A DNA stretch of 10,231 nt from Methanosarcinales archaeon (lineage in GTDB: Archaea > Halobacteriota > Syntropharchaeia > Alkanophagales > Methanospirareceae). The DNA lies in NCBI GenBank assembly GCA_030665925.1, contig DAOUYX010000041.1, positions 1-10,231 of the forward strand. The letters run 5' to 3'. Shown piece after piece: positions 4,620-8,928 of the stretch (positions within the stretch are counted from its first letter, which is position 1; the number at the start of each line of letters is the position of its first letter). A program made the position numbers and the translations under genes. The notes under the pieces are model-generated. The model searched no databases and was not told the origin of the DNA. It worked only from the letters and a program-made list of their open reading frames with translations.

Positions 4620-4684
4620 TTGAGCATCTTCTCCACACAACCTTCACAGACGTAATTAATATCATTACTGCATGTGCATTTCAT
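4616..4684 (-). CDS. 22-aa Cys4 zinc microprotein
   Basis: Reads MKCTCSNDINYVCEGC then VEKMLK. Cysteines at 3, 5, 13 and 16 could bind one zinc. Its ATG overlaps the preceding gene's TGA (ATGA at 4681-4684) and its own TGA overlaps the next gene's ATG (ATGA at 4616-4619). Overlap on both sides in the register used throughout the operon is the main evidence that this very short frame is translated. It could alternatively be a coupling leader for the MazG-like gene. Confidence 0.6.
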   Translation of the reverse strand: MKCTCSNDINYVCEGCVEKMLK

Positions 4685-5019
4685 CTTTGGGTCTCAAACG
4701 CTCCTGGGTGGCTTGTATAACGAGTTGGTTTTTCCTTCTTTAACTCTTTTACTCCAAGCGCCCTCAGAAAGCATACAAAGCAAATACGGAATGATTGCTT
4801 ACCAAATACTTCTTTCACGCGATCCGCTTCCGAATGCTCATACACCGCGATATTTACAGCAATGCACTCACGCCCTTCGTCATCATACATAGGTCTGCCA
4901 CATACATCGCAAGAGCCCTCTCCTGTGATTTGTATTTGCGCGCTTGGTGGTGTCGCTTGCAACAACATACCGATCTCCTTTCTCCCAATTTTTTCTTTAT
5001 CTTTTTTCTTTTCTGGCAT
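4681..5019 (-). CDS. Cys-rich zinc-binding protein (112 aa)
   Basis: Starts at ATG 5019 behind AGGA at about 5027-5030; a GTG at 5025 lies too close to that site. The N-terminal 20 residues are lysine-rich (MPEKKKDKEKIGRKEIG). The core has C37-x2-C40 (CDVCGRPM), C52, and C80-x2-C83 (CFVC), a zinc-ribbon or treble-clef-like arrangement with a roughly 40-residue insert containing VNIAVYEHSEADRVKEVFG. A basic tail follows. No enzymatic motif is seen; nucleic-acid or protein binding is the likely role. It overlaps the upstream Myb-like gene by 23 nt and the 22-aa gene by 4 nt. Confidence 0.75.
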   Translation of the reverse strand: MPEKKKDKEKIGRKEIGMLLQATPPSAQIQITGEGSCDVCGRPMYDDEGRECIAVNIAVYEHSEADRVKEVFGKQSFRICFVCFLRALGVKELKKEKPTRYTSHPGAFETQR

Positions 5020-5395
5020 TTTCACGTCCTATTTTTATCTCTCGACTTACTGCTTCACGTGTGCGATGCAAATTCCTCTTTTCTGCATGAGACTGGATAG
5101 CAAACAATGTCCGAGGATGAAAGAAATTGAGAAGAGCGGAGCGAGTTGAATGTGGATAATAACTATCGAATTTATCATTTTCCTCATCGCTCCAAGAACC
5201 GTTAATTTCTTTTCTCCCTTCTCGTACTGAATTACCCCACGCATTAGATGTGCGATGAATGCGCATCTTGCGCGCTTTCACTCCAATCTGACCCCATGTT
5301 CGATTTGGAATGAGCTCAAGAATCTCAGCACGTGAGGCGGTTGGGTAATGACTTACAATTACTGCCTCTTCCGCTTTCAGCCATCGCGCGCCCAT
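4997..5395 (-). CDS. Tandem Myb/SANT-like helix-turn-helix protein
   Basis: 132 aa made of two similar HTH units of about 45 residues. Unit 1 (about 3-50) begins RWLKAEEAVIVSHYP and ends with an I...A.KMRIHRTS pattern. Unit 2 (about 66-113) begins SWSDEENDKFDSYYP and ends I...AEKRNLHRTR. The aligned positions W, E-E, YP, S/T-R, RT, I, A and HRT are kept in both. This is the Myb/SANT-like pattern (W at the start, 'W.eeE...f...yp'), with RT..I..kA..l..r as the recognition helix, as in phage and archaeal GcrA/Myb-like proteins. It should bind DNA through two adjacent sites. The C-terminus is basic. Start by TAATG overlap with the gene upstream. Confidence 0.82.
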   Translation of the reverse strand: MGARWLKAEEAVIVSHYPTASRAEILELIPNRTWGQIGVKARKMRIHRTSNAWGNSVREGRKEINGSWSDEENDKFDSYYPHSTRSALLNFFHPRTLFAIQSHAEKRNLHRTREAVSREIKIGRENARKEKR

Positions 5396-5571
5396 TATCC
5401 AAATATCTCCTTTTGCTTTTCCTTCCAGCAGGTGTCACACATTACTTCCTCGATCTCATTATTGACATCGATATAAAGATGCACCTTTTGATTGCCTATG
5501 CGCTCATGACATGAATGACATCTAAGAGTTTCATCTTCGACCAGCTTAATTGAAACCCATCTTTCGCTCAT
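5395..5571 (-). CDS. 58-aa zinc-ribbon protein
   Basis: Starts MSERWVSIKLVEDETLRCHS. C18-x2-C21 (CHSC) and C45-x2-C48 (CDTC) are separated by a beta segment (KVHLYIDVNNEIEEVM), a standard small zinc ribbon. ATG 5571 and stop TAA 5395-5397 are each shared by a single nucleotide with neighbouring genes (TAATG), so it is firmly embedded in the operon. The role is probably DNA- or protein-binding. Confidence 0.8.
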   Translation of the reverse strand: MSERWVSIKLVEDETLRCHSCHERIGNQKVHLYIDVNNEIEEVMCDTCWKEKQKEIFG

Positions 5572-5723
5572 TATTTCGCATCACCTCGTGGTTTGAGCCT
5601 AGCCATGAGCCGAGTCCATAGCGGGCTCAGCGAACATTCACCAGGTTCGAATTCGTGGAGGTCAACATCAAAAGCTTGTTCAAGATGTTTGATATCAACG
5701 CTCAGGTTCTTTTTCTTTTCCAT
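5571..5723 (-). CDS. Hypothetical 50-aa protein
   Basis: MEKKKNLSVDIKHLEQAFDV, an acidic middle (DLHEFEPGECSLSPLW), then a basic helix TRLMARLKPRG. The start follows GAGGAA and lies inside the end of the upstream Cys4 gene (29-nt overlap in another frame). The stop is joined to the next ATG as TAATG. No recognisable family. Confidence 0.65.
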   Translation of the reverse strand: MEKKKNLSVDIKHLEQAFDVDLHEFEPGECSLSPLWTRLMARLKPRGDAK

Positions 5724-5865
5724 TTTTCCTCTTTTCCTTCTCTAGGAGCGATAACATTCTAAACAAACCGCAAGCGTCTCCTCCTCTCTCTGAGCAAATT
5801 ATTGACCAAGCACTTGCGATTTGACACTGGTCGAAGAATTTGCAAACCCTTTTTATGGCTATCAT
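5695..5865 (-). CDS. 56-aa Cys4 microprotein
   Basis: The frame begins MIAIKRVCKFFDQCQIASAW and continues to a highly charged tail (LLEKEKRKNGKEKEPER). Cysteines C8, C14, C24 and C32 in the order C-x5-C-x9-C-x7-C, followed by G-L-F-R, suggest a zinc or iron-sulfur site. ATG 5865 overlaps the resolvase stop by 4 nt (ATGA), supporting translation. Such Cys4 proteins with a terminal G-x-F-R are familiar as small uncharacterised archaeal or viral proteins, but a family cannot be named from memory with certainty. Confidence 0.65.
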   Translation of the reverse strand: MIAIKRVCKFFDQCQIASAWSIICSERGGDACGLFRMLSLLEKEKRKNGKEKEPER

Positions 5866-6488
5866 AATCTCCACTTCAAGCCCGCCTTAAGATTACTTGG
5901 AAGTTTTGTTACTAGCGGTTCACTATACTGTACAGGTGGCGTGAAACGCGACTGGCAATAGTCAGCTATAAGTGTAGCATCTACCATCCCATCATGAGCT
6001 TTGTGGGCTCTTCCAGACTTGCGGAAATCCACATGTGGGTATTTGGCTTGTGCTATTTCTAGCGCTTGCTCTTTTGTAGTCATCCCTCCTTTCTTCACAG
6101 AGACAATTCCAAAATGCGCTTGCCATTCGTCAGCAGGGACTTCAGTAATATAATAGCGAGCAACTGTCAATGCCATGAGTAAACTACCGTAATTTCTACA
6201 AGTTGTACAAGTTGATATTATGTTTTGATTGCGGAAAGCCTCTTGCTCTTCAATCGCCACGTGAGTATGTGGCGGGAAAACTTTAAGAAATGAAAGCACA
6301 CCCTCTCGATCTATTTCCGTTTTAGTTTTGCCTTCACTGGTGGTGAAGCTAATAGTGGGCATTACCATTTTGTAGCGGAGTTCATAACCGGAGACAACTG
6401 CAAAACCTCCATTTAAACCCGGATCTATGCCGAGGTAATCAGCAACCATCTTCTGTCTGACGGTTGTTTCATCGTGGCTGATGTTCAT
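5862..6488 (-). CDS. RuvC-like Holliday junction resolvase
   Basis: 208 aa, RNase H fold. Motif I is LGIDPGLNGGFAVV with catalytic D22; motif II is VAIEEQEAF with E80/E81; motif III/IV is AHDGMVDATLIADY with D166 and D170. These acidic residues bind two Mg2+ ions and cut four-way DNA junctions symmetrically. In viruses RuvC-like enzymes resolve replication and packaging intermediates. Extra cysteines in CTTC (94-97) are unusual and might bind metal. The ATG at 6488 is chosen because it overlaps the upstream TGA (ATGA); an internal ATG at residue 14 would also keep the catalytic domain. Length is slightly above bacterial RuvC (about 170). Functional assignment is secure at the superfamily level; a related phage endonuclease role is the alternative. 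Confidence 0.92.
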   Translation of the reverse strand: MNISHDETTVRQKMVADYLGIDPGLNGGFAVVSGYELRYKMVMPTISFTTSEGKTKTEIDREGVLSFLKVFPPHTHVAIEEQEAFRNQNIISTCTTCRNYGSLLMALTVARYYITEVPADEWQAHFGIVSVKKGGMTTKEQALEIAQAKYPHVDFRKSGRAHKAHDGMVDATLIADYCQSRFTPPVQYSEPLVTKLPSNLKAGLKWRL

Positions 6489-6652
6489 TTTGGTGATGGT
6501 GCCCCCCTCTTCGCCTTATCGTACTCGCTCTTTGAAATCTCATGAAAGAATGTGGAACCACACGCGGCACACACAAAATGAGTATCAGGATTGTCTATGG
6601 GTGTGCGTAAAGTTGTGCTGCAACGATTACAGGCGAAATGATACCAGTTCAT
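6485..6652 (-). CDS. 55-aa zinc-ribbon protein
   Basis: MNWYHFACNRCSTTLRTPID, then CAACGSTFFHEISKSEYDKA. C8-x2-C11 and C29-x2-C32 give a compact zinc ribbon. The Shine-Dalgarno AAGGAGG at 6657-6663 is one of the strongest in the operon, and the TGA overlaps the resolvase ATG (ATGA), so this gene and the resolvase are likely coupled. It may be a DNA-binding partner of the resolvase; this is inferred from position only. Confidence 0.8.
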   Translation of the reverse strand: MNWYHFACNRCSTTLRTPIDNPDTHFVCAACGSTFFHEISKSEYDKAKRGAPSPK

Positions 6653-6663
6653 ATTATCCCTCC

Positions 6664-7035
6664 TTATCCGCCCTTATCCTCTTCATCGACTGGGACACCA
6701 TCAAGGGGGATGTCATCAGGGTCATGGTAAGGCCGCTTTTCTGGTGCTCTTTCCTCTAGAGGACTACCCGCTAGATTGCCCTCCTCCAATCGATCCGCTG
6801 CCTCTTTGAGTTTCCCCGCCGTTTCTTCATCGATCGTAATTGCGTTTCCTGGCTTTGGTTCATACTTAAGCTTAGTTTGTTCGCTCTCGAGTGTGACGTG
6901 AATACTTTCATCTTTCGGGCTCAACGTAGTCAATTCGTCGAGTGAGACATCATGCGAAGTTGCAACGAGCGATATTTTCACGGTGCCTTTCTTTGGGTCA
7001 AAATGAACGCCATCGATAAACGCTTTGAATTTCAT
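6664..7035 (-). CDS. Acidic-tailed 123-aa protein, unknown family
   Basis: Residues 1-70 are beta-rich (MKFKAFIDGVHFDPKKGTVK and a strand pattern through SIHVTLESEQ). A short helix follows (ETAGKLKEAADRLEEG), and the C-terminal 35 residues are low-complexity and acidic (YHDPDDIPLDGVPVDEEDKGG region). A beta-barrel core with an acidic tail next to a resolvase recalls single-strand DNA-binding and recombination mediator proteins, but no OB-fold signature can be confirmed. The ATG overlaps the RHH gene's TGA (ATGA), with GGAGAGG as ribosome site. Stop TAA is 11 nt before the next start. Confidence 0.78.
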   Translation of the reverse strand: MKFKAFIDGVHFDPKKGTVKISLVATSHDVSLDELTTLSPKDESIHVTLESEQTKLKYEPKPGNAITIDEETAGKLKEAADRLEEGNLAGSPLEERAPEKRPYHDPDDIPLDGVPVDEEDKGG

Positions 7036-7181
7036 TGTGGCCCTCTCCTATCTCCTGCCGGCACTGCGAGCATTTGAGAGATGACATCATCGTACGTATC
7101 GCCTTTCGATCCCAATCGCTTAAGCTTCTCTCTTGTATTCCACTTGACCTTTATTATCACGATCTTATCTTTTTCTGCCAT
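7032..7181 (-). CDS. Small ribbon-helix-helix regulator (49 aa), first gene of the long operon
   Basis: MAEKDKIVIIKVKWNTREKL, then KRLGSKGDTYDDVISQMLAV. This is the archaeal RHH pattern of a basic strand (IVIIKVKW), helix 1 (NTREKLKRLG), the G-D-T-Y-D-D-V turn and helix 2 (DVISQMLA), as in VapB-like antitoxins and small autoregulators. No toxin gene neighbours it, so autorepression of the operon is the more likely job. ATG 7181 lies about 26 nt from the TATA centre, implying a leaderless mRNA. A 7-bp inverted repeat upstream (ACCTAAT/ATTAGGT) is a candidate operator. Confidence 0.8.
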   Translation of the reverse strand: MAEKDKIVIIKVKWNTREKLKRLGSKGDTYDDVISQMLAVPAGDRRGPQ

Positions 7182-7202
7182 ATTATTAAGTATAGCTTAA
7201 GG

Positions 7203-7210
7203 GTATATAA
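7203..7210 (-). promoter_or_regulatory. TATA box of the 16-gene operon (leaderless start)
   Basis: TTATATAC on the minus strand, preceded by AAGC. Its centre is 26 nt from the ATG at 7181, the typical archaeal TATA-to-start distance, so transcription should begin at or beside the start codon. No comparable promoter was noticed inside the downstream genes. Confidence 0.75.
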
Positions 7211-7224
7211 GCTTATCGCTTTTG

Positions 7225-7247
7225 ACCTAATTGTATGTTGATTAGGT
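7225..7247. promoter_or_regulatory. Inverted repeat upstream of the operon TATA box
   Basis: ACCTAAT (7225-7231) and ATTAGGT (7241-7247) are perfect 7-bp arms around a 9-nt spacer. The site sits 15-44 bp upstream of the TATA box, where an activator or autoregulator could bind. Confidence 0.6.
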
Positions 7248-7287
7248 AACATAAAGCTAGCTCAAACAAATGTGGAGTTTATTGAAC

Positions 7288-7350
7288 GAACGTTCTCGGA
7301 CTCTTCCCTAAGATCTCATGTTCGTTTACATAGGCTTGAACGTTCATGAG
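7288..7350. promoter_or_regulatory. GAACGTTC palindromes in the gap between operon promoter and 59-aa gene
   Basis: GAACGTTC occurs at 7288-7295 and 7338-7345. CTCATG (7315-7320) and CATGAG (7345-7350) form an imperfect 12-bp inverted repeat with the neighbouring bases. The second copy overlaps the stop of the 59-aa gene. Possible operators; the protein is unknown. Confidence 0.45.
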
Positions 7351-7523
7351 CTGGGGATAAAATAAAAACCATACATTTCACGATTGGTATACTTTGGCCC
7401 AAGGCGGTTCCAAAGCGTGTTGCCAAGCTTATTCGCATCACAATCCTTTATGACTATTCTGACACCATCGCGAGAGACAACGCAATCGGGGCCTTGCTGC
7501 CGGACATATTCTATTTCTATCAT
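7344..7523 (-). CDS. Hypothetical 59-aa protein linked to tRNA-Met
   Basis: MIEIEYVRQQGPDCVVSRDG, then a second half with KLGNTLWNRLGPKYTNREMY and FYFIPSS. The composition is protein-like (balanced, aromatic, with one cysteine pair C14/C28), and the frame is free of low-complexity. ATG 7523 is only 7 nt after the tRNA 3' end. No Shine-Dalgarno or own TATA box is visible, so the mRNA would be freed by tRNA 3' processing and read leaderless. Family not recognised. Confidence 0.6.
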   Translation of the reverse strand: MIEIEYVRQQGPDCVVSRDGVRIVIKDCDANKLGNTLWNRLGPKYTNREMYGFYFIPSS

Positions 7524-7530
7524 CTTGAAA

Positions 7531-7605
7531 TAGCAGGAGATGGAATCGAACCACCGGTCTTCAGGTCATGGGCCTGACGAGTTTGCCTCACTACTCTATC
7601 CCGCT
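7531..7605 (-). tRNA. tRNA-Met (anticodon CAT), initiator-like
   Basis: 75 nt without encoded CCA. Acceptor AGCGGGA pairs with TCCTGCT (one G-T), discriminator A. D-stem GAGT/ACTC with a 10-nt loop containing GG. Anticodon stem TCAGG/CCTGA with loop CCCATGA; the anticodon CAT is at 7570-7568. Variable loop 5 nt. T-stem GGTGG/CCATC with loop TTCGATT. The A1-U72 end pair and AGCGGG start match archaeal and eukaryal initiator tRNA, as does G30-C40, G31-C39, but the third G-C pair of initiators is replaced by A29-U41. Position 33 is C instead of the near-universal U. Confidence 0.93.
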
Positions 7606-7627
7606 TCCTTCTTCATACTTGAATTTA

Positions 7628-7785
7628 CGGGAATAGTAGGGATTTACACCCTACATGGCTTAGATTCTGTGAGTTATGCCAGACCCCTGATCATTGCCTC
7701 TTACTGACACCCAAGAGTTGTCTTCCGCTTCGGGAACTACTAAGCCTTACACCCTATAAGCGTCTACTTATTCCGCCATATTCCC
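7628..7785 (-). ncRNA. 158-nt tRNA-like RNA (possible interrupted tRNA-Leu)
   Basis: Ends pair as a 7-bp acceptor-like stem, GGGAATA (7785-7779) with TATTCCC (7635-7629), plus a 3' G. After TG comes GCG-GAATAAGTAGA-CGC, a D-arm very like bacterial-type class II tRNA-Leu. Near the 3' end GTAGGG-TGTAAAT-CCCTAC makes a T-arm-like or anticodon-like hairpin. Between them is about 75-100 nt framed by GGCTTAG (5') and CTAAGCC (3'), a perfect 7-bp stem. TAGGGTGTAA occurs on both sides of that block. It lies 22 nt upstream of tRNA-Met on the same strand, downstream of an AT-rich promoter region. A normal anticodon arm cannot be drawn. It may be an intron- or insertion-bearing tRNA, a decayed tRNA, or a tRNA-mimic RNA. 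Confidence 0.55.
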
Positions 7786-7807
7786 ATTTATTTGTTTAAC
7801 AGATAAG

Positions 7808-7824
7808 ATTATAGATATAATAAA
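7808..7824. promoter_or_regulatory. AT-rich divergent promoter region
   Basis: The plus strand carries ATATAATA (7815-7822), centred about 26 nt before the ATG at 7844. The minus strand carries TTTATTATATCT, about 30 nt before the tRNA-like RNA at 7785. One segment probably serves both directions. Confidence 0.55.
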
Positions 7825-7843
7825 GGGAGATAATAGAGAAAAT

Positions 7844-8464
7844 ATGAAGATGAATAGAAAATGGATAGGAGTAATGGTATTAGCTCAGGTGATTTTGAGT
7901 GTGATGATAGGCGCAGCGGCAGCGGGAGCATATCTGGAAATAACTACGAGCATGCGGGTAGTTGGCAATGGCACGTACAATGCAGAGATTCTGATGCAGA
8001 GTGCAAAAGACGATTCCGGATTAGAATATTTTGGTGAAGCATATACACCTGCATTGGGGATATTCGGACCGAGTAGTTTAGAATTATCGGCAGAATACAT
8101 GCTGACGCGGAATAACATATCGGAGCTTATGATTGCGGAAGAATCGGAAATAACAAATATCCGGAGCAAGCGATGCTTCAAGAACTACGACCTGGGCACG
8201 TTACAAGCATTTAATACTTTTGGTAATTATAGTGTTCTGGCGGAATTTGGCGGTGACATCAACATGTCGATGATGATGGTGGAAGCGGAAATAAAAGGTA
8301 AGGCATTATCGGAGATAATCGTGCGTGATGTAAACGCTTCGCACTTCTACATAACGCGGGATAGGGCGACCTATAAAGGAGAATACAAACTAGAGATAGG
8401 TAGCCGGATAGTACGGGTGGAAGAACCGAGAGCGGGTATTGACGAATGGTTAGGTTGTCCGTGA
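7844..8464 (+). CDS. Secreted, sequon-rich protein of unknown function
   Basis: 206 aa. N-terminal signal: MKMNRK, hydrophobic WIGVMVLAQVILSVMIG, then AAAAGA-Y, a likely signal peptidase site near residue 28. The mature part has alternating strands and five N-X-S/T sequons (NGT, NIS, NYS, NMS, NAS) with cysteines at C110 and C205. It should be exported and probably glycosylated; surface layer, virion or secreted factor cannot be separated. ATG 7844 has GGGAGA at 7825-7830 (spacing 13) and also fits leaderless starting from the TATA box; ATG 7850 is an alternative. It is followed by a hairpin terminator. Confidence 0.78.
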   Translation: MKMNRKWIGVMVLAQVILSVMIGAAAAGAYLEITTSMRVVGNGTYNAEILMQSAKDDSGLEYFGEAYTPALGIFGPSSLELSAEYMLTRNNISELMIAEESEITNIRSKRCFKNYDLGTLQAFNTFGNYSVLAEFGGDINMSMMMVEAEIKGKALSEIIVRDVNASHFYITRDRATYKGEYKLEIGSRIVRVEEPRAGIDEWLGCP

Positions 8465-8471
8465 AGAATAT

Positions 8472-8500
8472 GAGAGGGGTTTCCCCTTCTCTATATTTTT
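8472..8500 (+). terminator. Hairpin with T-run after the secreted protein gene
   Basis: GAGAGGGG (8472-8479), loop TTT, CCCCTtCTC (8483-8491, one T bulge), then TATATTTTT. It lies between the two plus genes, 4 nt before the next start, so it may act as an attenuator of the downstream gene. Confidence 0.65.
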
Positions 8501-8503
8501 GAA

Positions 8504-8872
8504 ATGAAAAGAATAAGCGTTTCACGCGCGAAATGGGTATTGAGAAAGCATCTCAAATCGAGGATCTTCTGGGCTCATAAGATACTTCTGTTTGATGGAC
8601 TATATGAGCTAGTGGATGAATCAAAGCTGGACTTAGAACAGGTACGCTTAGGCAGCGGCGATTGTGATGAGAGGGCGTTTGTAATGATGGGTCAAGTGAT
8701 AGAGGAGCATCCCAAATACCTCTTTGGATTTGTCGAAGGATACGATCGGCGAAACCTGAAGCATGCATGGTGCTTCATGATGAATGAGAGTGAAGCAGTG
8801 CGATATGCGGAACCTTCTTCGGCGGAGATCTTCAACCCATCAATTGAGCGAGTGTATCATTTCATAAGGTAG
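8504..8872 (+). CDS. Transglutaminase-like Cys-His-acid fold candidate (122 aa)
   Basis: The central segment GSGDCDERAFVMMGQVIEEHP places C54 at the start of a helix after D53. H87 follows in KHAWCFMM, and E103 in YAEPSS. The order Cys (G-D-C-x-D/E-x-A), His (H-A-W at a strand) and acid matches the transglutaminase/papain-like fold, whose members are peptidases, transglutaminases or phage-encoded host-contact proteins. The N-terminal 45 residues are basic helices (ISVSRAKWVLRKHLKSRIFW). No signal peptide, so it is probably cytoplasmic or virion-internal. It begins right after a terminator hairpin and lacks a clear Shine-Dalgarno. Family-level assignment is tentative. Confidence 0.65.
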   Translation: MKRISVSRAKWVLRKHLKSRIFWAHKILLFDGLYELVDESKLDLEQVRLGSGDCDERAFVMMGQVIEEHPKYLFGFVEGYDRRNLKHAWCFMMNESEAVRYAEPSSAEIFNPSIERVYHFIR

Positions 8873-8928
8873 AATTTGAACATTCATATGTTAGCGAAGC
8901 TCAATTTCACATGGTGGTTTCTTCACAA

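Noticed and set aside
4620..4640. TTG start extending the MazG-like protein
   Set aside because: ATG 4619 overlaps the stop of the 22-aa gene in the same ATGA pattern as other junctions.
3983..5149. Several plus-strand open frames of 70-116 aa
   Set aside because: Antisense to DUF5131, MazG-like and Cys-rich genes, whose motifs and ATGA overlaps are convincing; the plus products have low-complexity or improbable composition.
7628..7785. Group I intron or true tmRNA
   Set aside because: No P7/P3 core elements and too short for group I; no tmRNA 5' consensus and no GGTTCGA T-loop.
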